Origin: Bacteroidales bacterium UBA755
Lineage (GTDB): Bacteria; Bacteroidota; Bacteroidia; Bacteroidales; UBA932
DNA length: 27,671 nt
Assembly: GCA_002297815.1 (NCBI GenBank)
Contig: DBKH01000068.1
Location: forward strand, 5,911-33,581
Direction: 5' to 3'
Part shown: in pieces, positions 1 to 9,268 of the stretch
Position numbering within the stretch: position 1 is the stretch's first letter
Layout of the letters: each line of letters opens with the position of its first letter
Program-made: the position numbers and the translations under genes
Notes under the pieces: generated by a model
Database searches by the model: none
Seen by the model: only the letters and a program-made list of their open reading frames with translations
What the model was told of the DNA's origin: nothing

Positions 1-636
1 GATTCTCGGTAGCTCAAGGAGGCAGAACGAAATCTGATCACCAAATGGCTCGGAAGTCTCAACTTCTTGGATGCGATAATGGTAGAGGATCTTGTCCTCT
101 GGTGAATCCAGATGAGCATCCTCGTAGTTCATGATGCAGATCACCTTGACAGGAGTCAGGGCATACTCTTTATCTCCTTCCTCAACCTGCCGGTTGACCA
201 GCCTCGAACCATAAAAGAACAGCCTGTCGCGCTGGTCAGACCTTAAGGCCTTCTGCATCTCGACAAGGATGGTTCCAGTAGGGGTCTGACAGAGAAGATC
301 AAAGAGTATCCTTTTGTCATGCTGGGCATCCTTGGCGAGTTCCGTGTTCCGGAACTCTATTGACGTGATGTTTTCTTGAAGAATGTCGTTTAGGAGCATG
401 ATAAGCATGTCATGGTGATTCTGGAACAGGTACTTGAATGCCCAATCGCATGTCAGGTCAAGATATTCCGGAGTGGCAAGGCTTTGGGCATAGGTGTCTT
501 TCTCTTCCTCGCTCATACCTTTGAATCTTGAGTCATTGTCTATCAGTCTCCGGCAATGACGGTAGCGTTTGCGATAGAGGTCCAACTCGGACATTCCATC
601 TTGGTTAATGGCTGTTTTGGTCTCAGAACAATTCAT
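1..636 (-). CDS. Rpn-family recombination-promoting nuclease/putative transposase, 3' end cut off by window edge
   Basis: The minus strand is open from an ATG at 634-636 to the window edge (212 codons, no stop reached). After a polar N-terminus of about 50 residues comes DWAFKYLFQNHHDMLIMLLN, the usual opening of the PF12784 (PDDEXK_2/Rpn) domain. Then follows ILFDLL with LVEMQ, the Asp and Glu-x-Gln of a PD-(D/E)XK active site, and then a RLFFYGSRL stretch typical of the family. Known members are nucleases related to transposases that promote RecA-independent recombination, and many genomes carry several copies. It is divergent from another PD-(D/E)XK protein at 920. No terminal inverted repeats of a transposon were seen. 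The family call is fairly sure; activity is inferred. Confidence 0.8.
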   Translation of the reverse strand, partial: MNCSETKTAINQDGMSELDLYRKRYRHCRRLIDNDSRFKGMSEEEKDTYAQSLATPEYLDLTCDWAFKYLFQNHHDMLIMLLNDILQENITSIEFRNTELAKDAQHDKRILFDLLCQTPTGTILVEMQKALRSDQRDRLFFYGSRLVNRQVEEGDKEYALTPVKVICIMNYEDAHLDSPEDKILYHYRIQEVETSEPFGDQISFCLLELPRI

Positions 637-862
637 AGTTCAAATTATGTTGATTGTTGGTAATAGGTGGTCTCGGAATCCCATCCGGAACCTGCACGCA
701 ATATCGGCATTGTAAACGTAAAAAACGAAAAGAAACGCATGCGATCCAAAAGAAACAGAAATATTTTTCTTTATTTACGATTCTGATACATCAAGACCAC
801 TGGTACAAATCTCCTCCTTCTCCAACTTGCCAGATTTCCCAATCATCCATTCTTGGGGACGA

Positions 863-892
863 TTGGTAATCCGGGAATATTCATTATCTTTG
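863..892 (+). promoter_or_regulatory. Bacteroidetes-type promoter of the AAA-ATPase-like gene
   Basis: TTG (863-865), a 19-bp spacer and TATCTTTG (885-892) match the Bacteroidetes -33/-7 consensus exactly. Transcription would begin near 899. This rules out the upstream ATG at 827 and leaves ATGs at 908 and 920. Confidence 0.75.
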
Positions 893-919
893 GTGAATGG
901 ACATCAAATGGTTGGCTAT

Positions 920-2485
920 ATGGAGGTAAAAAGGATAAGGTACCCGATCGGGGTGCAGACTTTCAGAGATATTGTCGAGGGAGGATACCTTTACATCGAC
1001 AAGACGGGTATTGTTCACGACTTGGCGGAGACATACAAGTACGTGTTCCTGAGCAGACCGCGGCGTTTCGGAAAATCGCTGCTGTCCTCCACGTTCCACA
1101 GCTACTTTGCCGGGGAGAAAGAACTATTCGAGGGTCTGGAGGCGGGGCGGCACAAGAAGGAGTGGACTCGACATCCGGTGTTCCATTTCGACATGTCAAC
1201 AGCGAAGCATCTTAATGAGGAGCAGCTACAAAGGACACTGTCCTACAAGTTATCCGAATACGAGAATGAACTGAGTGCGGATTACGGCATCGCGGAGGAT
1301 GACATCAACGCACGGTTTGAGCGACTTGTCAAAGCGGCTGTCCGGAAGACCAGCGAGAAGGCGGTCATAATCATTGATGAATATGACGCCCCGTTGCTGG
1401 ATGTGATGAACGACAAGGAGAGACTAACTCCTATGCGTCAGATAATGAGGAACTTCTATAGTCCCATCAAGAGCCTTGACCCTTACCTTAGGTTCGTGTT
1501 CATCACGGGGATAAACAAATTCGCCCAGCTCAGCATATTCAGCGAGTTGAACAACCTTCAGAACATTTCTATGATGCCAAGGTACTCCGCTATCTGCGGC
1601 ATCACACAGTCCGAACTGGAAAGGGACATGAAGGAGTCTGTGCGCAACCTTGCCTACAGCAAGGGCATCTCCTACGACAACGCATTGCAGCAGCTCAAGA
1701 ACAACTACGATGGCTACCACTTCTGCCACGGGTCCGAGGACATCTACAACCCGTTCAGTCTGATCAAATGCCTTGACGCCCATGAGTTCGGCTCCTATTG
1801 GTTCGAGACAGGCACCCCGACATTCCTCATGGAAAGGCTACAGAAGAATCCTATGGACGAGACAAAACTGGACAAAATGACAGAAATCGCACAGAGCGAC
1901 TTCGACATCTCTCCGGAGCTGACGGAAGACACCCTTCCGATGCTGTACCAAACGGGTTATCTTACAATCAAAGGTTACAACAGGGAAGATCAATCCTACA
2001 CTCTTGGCTACCCGAATAGGGAGGTTCGGGAAGGTTTCTTGAGAGGTCTTCTTGCCAACTATAAAAGTTCTGAGGGTATGAGCGCATCTTTTGTGCTGAA
2101 GTTCAACAAGGCCCTGAAAGACAAAGATGTGAACGGAGCCCTTGAACTCCTTCAAGCCTTCATAGCCGGCATCCCTTACGACTTGGAGAACAAGACCGAG
2201 AGGCACTACCAGACAATCATCTACCTTGTCTTCTCGCTGCTGGGCTACTACACCCAGACCGAGGTCAAGTCGGCTGTCGGACGCGCGGACGCTGTCTGCA
2301 GGACAAAGGACTCCACATACGTCTTCGAGTTCAAGGTGGACGGTTCAGCTGATGACGCATTGAGGCAGATTGACGGCAAAGGCTATATGATCCCGTATAA
2401 GAAAGAAGGCCGGTGCGTCAAGGTGGGGGTGAACATCTCATCAGCCACAAGGACGCTGGACTCATGGAAGGTTTCCGAGGAGTAA
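920..2485 (+). CDS. AAA-ATPase-like protein with C-terminal PD-(D/E)XK nuclease domain
   Basis: The family joins PF09820 (AAA-ATPase-like) to PF08011 (PD-(D/E)XK). Near the N-terminus are YPIGVQTF and GGYLYIDKT, the standard opening of the family, then SRPRRFGKSLL as Walker A and VIIIDEYDAPL as Walker B. The C-terminus holds GRADAV followed by YVFEFKV, the Asp and Glu-x-Lys of the nuclease core. The frame is open from 827, but the promoter at 863-892 lies inside that extension. I therefore place the start at 920 (MEVKRIRYPIG); an ATG at 908 is the alternative. These genes are abundant and multicopy in gut Bacteroidales, and their role is unsettled (defence or mobile-element related functions have been suggested). 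The family assignment is firm. Confidence 0.88.
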   Translation: MEVKRIRYPIGVQTFRDIVEGGYLYIDKTGIVHDLAETYKYVFLSRPRRFGKSLLSSTFHSYFAGEKELFEGLEAGRHKKEWTRHPVFHFDMSTAKHLNEEQLQRTLSYKLSEYENELSADYGIAEDDINARFERLVKAAVRKTSEKAVIIIDEYDAPLLDVMNDKERLTPMRQIMRNFYSPIKSLDPYLRFVFITGINKFAQLSIFSELNNLQNISMMPRYSAICGITQSELERDMKESVRNLAYSKGISYDNALQQLKNNYDGYHFCHGSEDIYNPFSLIKCLDAHEFGSYWFETGTPTFLMERLQKNPMDETKLDKMTEIAQSDFDISPELTEDTLPMLYQTGYLTIKGYNREDQSYTLGYPNREVREGFLRGLLANYKSSEGMSASFVLKFNKALKDKDVNGALELLQAFIAGIPYDLENKTERHYQTIIYLVFSLLGYYTQTEVKSAVGRADAVCRTKDSTYVFEFKVDGSADDALRQIDGKGYMIPYKKEGRCVKVGVNISSATRTLDSWKVSEE

Positions 2486-2504
2486 TTGATTTACCCTATA
2501 AAAA

Positions 2505-2533
2505 AGGAGGACGGCCAAACTGACCGTCCTCTT
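2505..2533 (-). terminator. Rho-independent terminator of the susCD operon
   Basis: The stem GAGGACGG/CCGTCCTC (2507-2514 with 2524-2531) is extended by outer pairs. On the minus strand it is followed by six Ts (2505-2500). It starts about 21 bp after the susD stop. The plus-strand gene ending at 2485 may also use the hairpin, but it has no T-tract in that direction. Confidence 0.8.
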
Positions 2534-2554
2534 CGACATCAATGAATTAATTGA

Positions 2555-4408
2555 TTACTGCTGGTCGGAATCCCACCAGACGTTGATTGTCCAGGCATCC
2601 TCAGCAGCGTTCCACTGGTCACGAGTCATATCCGCGCCTGGCACCTGATTGCCGATGGCCTGAAGATTCTTGGAATTATAGTTCATTTCATGCGAGCACT
2701 GAATCCAGCGGCGGAATTGCTTCCCGTCAGGAATAGCCTGCGTCGCTTTTACAACCTGCGAGTGGTAGGCAGGGATCTTCCATCCAAGGAAATATTCCGG
2801 GTTGAAGTCGTAACGACGCATATCATTCCAGATTTCAACCGAGAAATGAAGAGCGATACGCTTCTGGGTCAAAATCTTGCCAAGGGTAAGCTCACCCGGA
2901 GTTCCAATGCCTTTTGCAAGGAAATTATCAATCTCACTTTGCTCCATAGGTCTGAACGAAGGGCAATCAGCAAGATTCTGATCACCGCTGACCCAAGACT
3001 GAAGGGACACATTCATCAGTTCCATACTTGCTTTGATTCCCTCCTTGTAAGCAGCGTATGCCCCGGATTGATCGCCTTTCTTGAAAAGGACCTCAGCCTT
3101 GATGAAGCAAGCCTCTGAATATGTTCCGATATAGGTCGGAGAAGACACTCTCGTATAAAAAGAGCCTGACTCTTTAGAAGCATCAAAATCGTTGTTTCTT
3201 CTATAAAGAAGGTCAGAAGCGGCCGCATAACCCTTTGATGTGCTGGTACACTCTACATAAACTGTATCTCCCAGTCTTGATGGCTCGTCAGAATCAATCC
3301 ACCAACCTGATTTCTTTCCGCCATAGTCAGCCCTGAGCGGACCACCTTGGAAATTAGGACAGGCATCTGATGTCATGTCAACACCAAGAGAGCGTCTCCA
3401 ATCGCCATCCCATTTAATATCTTTGACCGTCTTGTCTGATTTCTTTGACAGCGCCCAAGGAATGATTCTGTCAGCGCGAGGATCCTCTACACCATAACCA
3501 GCGAAATTGGTAAGGTTGTCATAGAGCATCTTCGTCACCATATAACCGCCATTCATTCCACAGACAGAGTATAACGGAGAGTAATCAACCGGCTCGTCCC
3601 AACCAAGATTGTCGTGTGTCGCGCTGTTGTCATCAGTGTGCCATACAACTGTATTGTCAGAATTGCTCTGCGGTCCTTTGGCAAGAGCCGCGAGTATCGC
3701 ATCTACATCGTATTTACCCTCGCTGTAGCTTCCAGCCTGTTTTTTAGAGAGCTTCACACAGTAGCGCGCCTTTAGCAAGTTGCCAAGCTTGATCCACTTG
3801 TCGACATCACCATTGTTCCAGGAATCGCCTTCCGACAAAGCAGGAAGAGCTGAACCCTGCGGCTTTGCAAGAAGTTCCAGCCCCTCATCAATGTCTTTCA
3901 GGCATCCGAGATAGATAGTCTTTCCATTGTCATATTCCGGAAGGGCATACTGACCGCAAGCCTGAGTGTATGGCATCTCTCCATAGATGTCAGTCATCAA
4001 CATAAAGCCGTAGGCATTGATGATTTTGGCGGCTCCCGCATAGTGCCACGCCTCAGCGTTCATCGCTTTCTGGTACATATCATCCACGTTGCAGGCAGCA
4101 CCGCAGAACCACCACTGGTAAGGAGTCGTCACAACACTTGATGTCGGATACCACAGGGACATATTCCAATATGTGCCTCCTCCATAATATTTTGTCCAGT
4201 CCCCCATCGACATACTTGAACGCCATGCCGCGAACTGAGTCGCACTGTTTGTGTAAAACTCAATATGAGCCAAACGGGATTGATAAGGGGCCGTGTCACT
4301 TGTCGGATTCTCCGGATCCTCATTGACGTTCAGCCAATTCTCGCAGGACGATAGAGTCAGCCCGGCAAGGCAGGCTCCGCTCAATATAATAGTATTTAAT
4401 ATTTTCAT
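2555..4408 (-). CDS. SusD/RagB-family outer-membrane lipoprotein
   Basis: 617 residues. This is the surface substrate-binding lipoprotein that caps a SusC-type TonB-dependent channel. The N-terminus is a lipoprotein signal with lipobox LSSC (Cys22), followed by ENWLNVNEDPENPT, the classic mature SusD start. The opening and overall pattern resemble the SusD-like_2 group (PF12771) more than starch-type SusD. The C-terminal part (LTQKRIALHF then EIWNDMRRYDF) is the conserved SusD region. It lies 16 bp after susC on the same strand and ends in a terminator, so the two form an operon. No glycosidase, peptidase or sulfatase lies nearby, and the substrate cannot be inferred. Confidence in the family is high. 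Confidence 0.93.
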   Translation of the reverse strand: MKILNTIILSGACLAGLTLSSCENWLNVNEDPENPTSDTAPYQSRLAHIEFYTNSATQFAAWRSSMSMGDWTKYYGGGTYWNMSLWYPTSSVVTTPYQWWFCGAACNVDDMYQKAMNAEAWHYAGAAKIINAYGFMLMTDIYGEMPYTQACGQYALPEYDNGKTIYLGCLKDIDEGLELLAKPQGSALPALSEGDSWNNGDVDKWIKLGNLLKARYCVKLSKKQAGSYSEGKYDVDAILAALAKGPQSNSDNTVVWHTDDNSATHDNLGWDEPVDYSPLYSVCGMNGGYMVTKMLYDNLTNFAGYGVEDPRADRIIPWALSKKSDKTVKDIKWDGDWRRSLGVDMTSDACPNFQGGPLRADYGGKKSGWWIDSDEPSRLGDTVYVECTSTSKGYAAASDLLYRRNNDFDASKESGSFYTRVSSPTYIGTYSEACFIKAEVLFKKGDQSGAYAAYKEGIKASMELMNVSLQSWVSGDQNLADCPSFRPMEQSEIDNFLAKGIGTPGELTLGKILTQKRIALHFSVEIWNDMRRYDFNPEYFLGWKIPAYHSQVVKATQAIPDGKQFRRWIQCSHEMNYNSKNLQAIGNQVPGADMTRDQWNAAEDAWTINVWWDSDQQ

Positions 4409-4424
4409 AATTGTCTGGGTAATA

Positions 4425-7400
4425 TTAGAATGTCAGATTAACGCCAAATGTCATTCCAGCGGTGGAAGGGACTCCGCAGTAGTCGAATCCAACAGATGAT
4501 GATCCTCCGACTCCAGCGCCGGCTGCGGCTACTTCAGGGTCGCCATTGTAATTTGTAATCAAAAGCAGATTGTTGGCAGATGCCGAGACACTGGCTCTTT
4601 TGATGAAGCCTACCCTCTTAAGAATGGTTTGTGGCAGTTCATAACTAAGAGAGACCGAACGAAGCCTTAGCAGGTTAACCTTCGTGATGTAATTAGCTGC
4701 CTCGACAGTGTAATAGTTCGTGTAGTAGTTCTTTATGATATTGTAGCCACTCATCTCGTTACCGTTGAAAACATAGGTCTTGTCAGCCTCCCAAGTGTTG
4801 CTGACAGGCTCACCCTCACTGTTGACTCCAGTAATTGTCAATGACTGGTTCCTGATGTCCCCGGAGAACTTGCTAGTTCCGTTGACATCCATCGCATACT
4901 GGGTACCGTTCACAACGTCACCGCCAACTCTAAACTCCCACAACATATTGAATGATAGGTTCTTCCATGTCAAAGTGTTGTTTAGACCACCAGTGAATTT
5001 AGGTTCACGGTTTCCAACCTCAAACAACGTCTTATTGTCGTATGTAGGCATCCCGTTCTTGTCCAGAATGACATTGCCGTTGTCGTCTCTATACCATCTC
5101 TTACCAGCGATGGCCATAAAGTTGCCGTTATTGAATGATGCGGCCTGCATCCCTGCATACTGAACATCAGTAACATACATCACATCAAGACCTTGTGGAA
5201 GGTTGCCGAGCGTACCGCGGTTTCCGGCCATATTCAAGCCGACATCCCATCTGAAGTCCCTCGTCTCGATCGGAATACCGGAAACAGTAAGCTCCATACC
5301 TTTATTATAGACATTTCCAGCGTTCATAGAGAAGAAGATATATCCAGTTGACTGAGGACCGCGAGGGCTTAGAATCTGGTCGTATGAGTCATTGGTGTAG
5401 TAAGCGTAGTCAAAACGCAGCCTGTTGTTCAGGAAACTCATCTCAAGACCGATTTCCGTTGACTTTGTCATCTCTGGCCGCAGGATAGGATTTCCCTTTG
5501 ACCAAGAATTGCCGACTCCAACCTTGCCGCCAAGATAAACACCGGTAGGCCAAAGTGTAGTGGCAGTCTCATAAGGATTCGTGTCCTTGCCCACCTTCGC
5601 CCAAGACACACGGAGTTTACCATAAGACAAGGCCGTGTTCTTTGGAAGCAATTCTGTAAACACAAATGAACCGCTTACCGAAGGGTAAAAATAAGAACGA
5701 TTCTCCTTTGGAAGAGTTGAAGTCCAGTCATTACGTCCTGTAACTGTCAAGAAAAGCATATTCTTCCATGATGCCCGGAACTCTCCGAAGACACCTGCAA
5801 GCCTTTTCAGCGAAGCAGCGTGCTTGAACTGTTTGTTGTTCGTCGTCGTGTTGGCATAAGAGAAGAAGTCCGGTACCGAAAAGTTCCACGCCATCTTGTA
5901 GTTGCTGTCAGTCTTGGTGTCATCAAGCTGTGCTCCCAAAAGCAGATTCAAATCGAAATCGCCGAACTGTTTGTTCATATTCGAGATAAAGTTGTGGGAG
6001 AGGTATCTGAAATGCGAGGTATTGTCACTCATCATACCTTTCTGCCAAACCTGTTTGATGGCCCCGTTGGCAGCTATTCTGTTGGATGCCGTCTGAGTAT
6101 AAGAGTCCACACCTGCCTTGTACTGAACATACCACCACTTCGCTATGTCGGCCTTGACACTGACGCTGCCAGTGAAACGCTCGACATTATCGTACATGTG
6201 GTTTTTGTTCACAAGCCAATAAGGGTTGTCCCTCTCCTCCCAAGGATCAAGCCTGTTGTCAAACATACGATAACGTGTGCCATCATCGTTCAGATAGTGC
6301 TTCATATCGTCAAAAGGTGACCAATTGTAGACAGCGTAAAGAGCACCCGTACCTGAAGAACCGTAAAGTGCGGCTCCTGTCAGAGTCCTGTCCGTATGAG
6401 CGTCAGAATACGCAGCACTGGCGTTGAACGTGAAAACACCCACTCTTTGTTCTCCATTGAATCTGAATGAATACTTGGTGTAACCAGTGTTAGGGACTAT
6501 ACCGTTCTGATCATAATAGGAACCGGAAAGGTAGAAATTACTGTTCTTGGTACCACCGGATATGCTGAGACTTTCGTCAAGGATTGTACCTCCCTGGAAG
6601 AAATCCCCTATGTTATCATAGGTCTGGGCGCTTGACCTTTCTCCCCACGAGGTGTAGGCGAAGTCATTGAAAGTCGTCCCCGTATACTTCTTCGAGGCAT
6701 CGTAGTTATCCTGCATATAACCTCTTGTATATTCCTTTTGAACCTTAGGCAGATTGGTCGCCCAGGAAGTGGACAGTTTGGAGTTAAGGTTCACTTCAAT
6801 CCTGCCGTCCTTTCCTTTCTTTGTGGTGATGAGGACCACACCGTTTGCAGCGCGCGATCCGTAAAGAGCGGAAGCTGCCGGTCCTTTGAGGATTGACATG
6901 CTCTCGATGTCCTCCGGATTGATGTCCATCACACGGTTGGAGGACGTGGTGGCTGATCTCATACTGCCGTCGAACGCGGAATTTCCAACAACGTTTGTAG
7001 AGTTGTCGTAGATGATTCCGTCAACCACGAACAACGGTTGGTTATCTTTGCCCTCAGATCCGGAAGTTCCGCCACGAAGGATGATCTGAGCTCCGGATCC
7101 GGCCGCGCCGGATGACTGGGTGATGTTCACACCGGCAATCTTGCCGGACAGAGAGCTGATCGCGTTGGCGGTCTTGTTCTTCATGAGCTCGGAGGCGTTG
7201 ATGTCCTCCACAGCGTAACCGAGGGACTTCCTTTCCCTCTTGATACCAAGGGCTGTTACCACGGATTCATCTAGAAGCTCGTTGTCCTCAGCGATGGTGA
7301 CATTGAGTGGCTGGCCTTCATAGACAACCTCTACAGTCTTGTAACCGATGCTAGAAAATACAATAGTGGCACCATGAGCCACATCTGAAATGGAGAATGT

Positions 7401-7646
7401 ACCATCAGCGTTGGTCAAGGTACCATTCGTTGTACCTTTCACCATCACACCGATGCCGACCGCGCCTTGGCCGGAAGCGTCAACGACCTTTCCGGTTACA
7501 GTGCGGTTCTGTTGCTGGGAAGCGGTAGCCTCCGAGTCCGAACCAACCTTTGACTCAACGGCTTGCGCTGTCGTTCCTGCAAGGAAAGACCCCGCAAGAA
7601 TCATCGCGATAAAGGCGTTCGTTCTGTAAGTGCGATTCTTTTTCAT
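4425..7646 (-). CDS. SusC/RagA-family TonB-linked outer-membrane transporter
   Basis: 1073 residues, a normal length. It has a signal peptide (about residues 1-29, ending near TTAQA), a carboxypeptidase-regulatory-like domain starting at RTVTGKVVDASG, and a plug with LFVVDGIIYDN and SMSILKGPAASALYGSRAANGV (the SusC signature). The beta-barrel ends in a terminal Phe (GVNLTF), as outer-membrane barrels do. It imports an unknown ligand across the outer membrane using TonB-ExbBD energy, together with the SusD partner downstream. No anti-sigma, HTCS or ECF gene is adjacent, so its control is not evident. The leader carries a perfect 19-bp palindrome (7682-7700). Confidence 0.95.
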   Translation of the reverse strand: MKKNRTYRTNAFIAMILAGSFLAGTTAQAVESKVGSDSEATASQQQNRTVTGKVVDASGQGAVGIGVMVKGTTNGTLTNADGTFSISDVAHGATIVFSSIGYKTVEVVYEGQPLNVTIAEDNELLDESVVTALGIKRERKSLGYAVEDINASELMKNKTANAISSLSGKIAGVNITQSSGAAGSGAQIILRGGTSGSEGKDNQPLFVVDGIIYDNSTNVVGNSAFDGSMRSATTSSNRVMDINPEDIESMSILKGPAASALYGSRAANGVVLITTKKGKDGRIEVNLNSKLSTSWATNLPKVQKEYTRGYMQDNYDASKKYTGTTFNDFAYTSWGERSSAQTYDNIGDFFQGGTILDESLSISGGTKNSNFYLSGSYYDQNGIVPNTGYTKYSFRFNGEQRVGVFTFNASAAYSDAHTDRTLTGAALYGSSGTGALYAVYNWSPFDDMKHYLNDDGTRYRMFDNRLDPWEERDNPYWLVNKNHMYDNVERFTGSVSVKADIAKWWYVQYKAGVDSYTQTASNRIAANGAIKQVWQKGMMSDNTSHFRYLSHNFISNMNKQFGDFDLNLLLGAQLDDTKTDSNYKMAWNFSVPDFFSYANTTTNNKQFKHAASLKRLAGVFGEFRASWKNMLFLTVTGRNDWTSTLPKENRSYFYPSVSGSFVFTELLPKNTALSYGKLRVSWAKVGKDTNPYETATTLWPTGVYLGGKVGVGNSWSKGNPILRPEMTKSTEIGLEMSFLNNRLRFDYAYYTNDSYDQILSPRGPQSTGYIFFSMNAGNVYNKGMELTVSGIPIETRDFRWDVGLNMAGNRGTLGNLPQGLDVMYVTDVQYAGMQAASFNNGNFMAIAGKRWYRDDNGNVILDKNGMPTYDNKTLFEVGNREPKFTGGLNNTLTWKNLSFNMLWEFRVGGDVVNGTQYAMDVNGTSKFSGDIRNQSLTITGVNSEGEPVSNTWEADKTYVFNGNEMSGYNIIKNYYTNYYTVEAANYITKVNLLRLRSVSLSYELPQTILKRVGFIKRASVSASANNLLLITNYNGDPEVAAAGAGVGGSSSVGFDYCGVPSTAGMTFGVNLTF

Positions 7647-7681
7647 TGAAAAAAAGGGTTTTGTATAAAAGTGTTAAATCG

Positions 7682-7700
7682 TTATCTTGCGGCAAGATAA
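7682..7700. promoter_or_regulatory. Perfect 19-bp palindrome in the susC leader, candidate operator
   Basis: Arms TTATCTTGC and GCAAGATAA surround one central G, about 36-54 bp upstream of the susC start. It could be a dimeric regulator site or an mRNA hairpin. No exact TAnnTTTG -7 element was found for susC, and a weak TATCTTG overlaps this palindrome on the minus strand. Confidence 0.5.
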
Positions 7701-7829
7701 AAATAATCCAGAAATTAAACAAAGAAAATATCTTTTTTATAATTAATCGTCTAACATTGTACTACATCAACAAGCAATTTTTGTTAATGTGCGTCTTTAA
7801 CAAAATTTAGATCAAGTCAAAACAGATTC

Positions 7830-7859
7830 TTATTCTTCCAATGGAATTGCTTATCTTTG
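7830..7859 (+). promoter_or_regulatory. Promoter of ffh
   Basis: TATCTTTG at 7852-7859 is a perfect -7 element. At the 19-bp distance the -33 position reads TTA rather than TTG. The ffh ATG follows at 7887. Confidence 0.6.
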
Positions 7860-7886
7860 TAAAATACTATTAATTGGCTACTGAAT

Positions 7887-9212
7887 ATGTTCGATAATTT
7901 ACAGGAGAGACTTGAGAGATCCTTCAAGATTCTGAAGGGCGAGGGCAAAATCACAGAGATCAATGTGGCGGAGACGCTTAAAGACATCCGCAGGGCACTG
8001 CTGGATGCGGACGTGAGCTTCCGTGTAGCTAAGGATTTCTGCGACAAGGTGAAGGTCAAGGCGATGGGACAGAACGTCCTCACGGCCGTAAAGCCTCAGC
8101 AGATGATGGTCAAGATCGTCCACGATGAACTGGCCGAATTCATGGGGAGCGCCTCGCAGGACATCAACATCAAGGGCAATCCGGGGATAGTTCTGGTGGC
8201 CGGTCTGAACGGTTCCGGTAAGACCACGTTCTCGGCCAAGCTGGCGAACAACATCAAGAGCAAGAGAGGCATGAAGGTACTCCTTGCGGCTTGTGACACG
8301 TTCCGTCCTGCTGCCATCGAGCAGTTGAAGGTACTCGGTGAGGCGATCCAGGTTCCGGTCTACACTGAGGAGGGAGTCAAGAACCCGATCAAAATCGCCA
8401 AAAACGCCATAGCCAAGGCCAAGGCAGAAGGATATTCAGTGGTCATCATAGACACTGCCGGCCGTCTAGCCGTGGATCAGGAACTTATGGACGAGATCTC
8501 AGCACTGCACAAGGCCGTCAATCCGACAGAGTCACTGTTTGTGGTCGATGCGATGACCGGTCAGGATGCCGTCGAGACAGCCAAGGTGTTCAACGAGAGG
8601 CTTGACTTCGATGGAGTTGTGCTGACCAAGATGGATGGTGACACCAGAGGCGGTGCAGCGCTTTCCATTAAGTACGTAACCGGTAAGCCGATCAAGTTCA
8701 TCTCATCGGGTGAGAAGATGGAGGCGATGGACGTGTTCCATCCGGGGCGTATCGCTGACAGGATTCTCGGCATGGGTGACGTTGTTTCCCTCGTCGAGAA
8801 AGCCCAGGAGCAATTCGATGAGAAACAGGCACGCGAGACCAGAAAGAAACTGGCCAAGGACAAGTTCGGGCTGATGGACTTCTACAACCAGATTCAGCAG
8901 GTCAAGAAGATGGGCAACATCAAGGATCTGGCAGGGATGATTCCGGGACTCGGCAAGGCCATAAAGGACATTGACATCGACAATGACAAGGCGTTCAAGG
9001 GCATCGAGGCTATCATCATGTCCATGACCCCGGAGGAGAGGGACAATCCTGAGATCATCAACGGAAGCCGCCGCAAGAGGATTGCTGACGGAAGCGGCAC
9101 AAACGTGGCAGAGGTAAACAAACTCCTGAAGCAGTTCGAGACCACCCGCAAGATGATGAAGAGCGCGCTGACCGGGAACCTTGCACATAGGCTTCGCGGG
9201 TTCAGAAGGTAG
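7887..9212 (+). CDS. ffh: Signal recognition particle protein (SRP54 GTPase)
   Basis: 441 residues. Ffh binds 4.5S RNA and the signal sequences of nascent membrane proteins, and delivers them to FtsY in a GTP-dependent way. The N domain covers about residues 1-95. The G domain has P-loop GLNGSGKTT (106-114), DTAGR (189-193) and TKMDGD (247-252). A methionine-rich M domain follows, with the RNA-binding segment INGSRRKRIADGSG. The start at 7887 (MFDNLQERLE) is the family start and follows a promoter. The gene is convergent with lysA, and only a palindromic repeat separates them. No 4.5S RNA gene was found in the window. Confidence 0.98.
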   Translation: MFDNLQERLERSFKILKGEGKITEINVAETLKDIRRALLDADVSFRVAKDFCDKVKVKAMGQNVLTAVKPQQMMVKIVHDELAEFMGSASQDINIKGNPGIVLVAGLNGSGKTTFSAKLANNIKSKRGMKVLLAACDTFRPAAIEQLKVLGEAIQVPVYTEEGVKNPIKIAKNAIAKAKAEGYSVVIIDTAGRLAVDQELMDEISALHKAVNPTESLFVVDAMTGQDAVETAKVFNERLDFDGVVLTKMDGDTRGGAALSIKYVTGKPIKFISSGEKMEAMDVFHPGRIADRILGMGDVVSLVEKAQEQFDEKQARETRKKLAKDKFGLMDFYNQIQQVKKMGNIKDLAGMIPGLGKAIKDIDIDNDKAFKGIEAIIMSMTPEERDNPEIINGSRRKRIADGSGTNVAEVNKLLKQFETTRKMMKSALTGNLAHRLRGFRR

Positions 9213-9220
9213 GAATATGA

Positions 9221-9268
9221 TCGGTCGCTTCGACAAGCTCAGCGACCGAAATAAAGGCTCAGCGACCT
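9221..9268. repeat. Dispersed palindromic repeat plus partial copy between ffh and lysA
   Basis: A full copy at 9221-9249 has perfect outer arms TCGGTCGCT and AGCGACCGA around TCGACAAGCTC. A partial copy, GGCTCAGCGACC (9256-9267), follows and overlaps the 3' end of lysA. In this convergent gap the hairpin may terminate both genes, though no T-tract is present. Confidence 0.8.

Noticed and set aside
654..869. 71-codon reading frame upstream of the AAA-ATPase-like gene
   Set aside because: Basic low-complexity translation, no recognisable domain and no promoter in front of it; the region is better read as an intergenic gap.
827..919. N-terminal extension of the AAA-ATPase-like gene from ATG 827
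   Set aside because: A consensus promoter (863-892) lies within it, and family homology starts at about 920.
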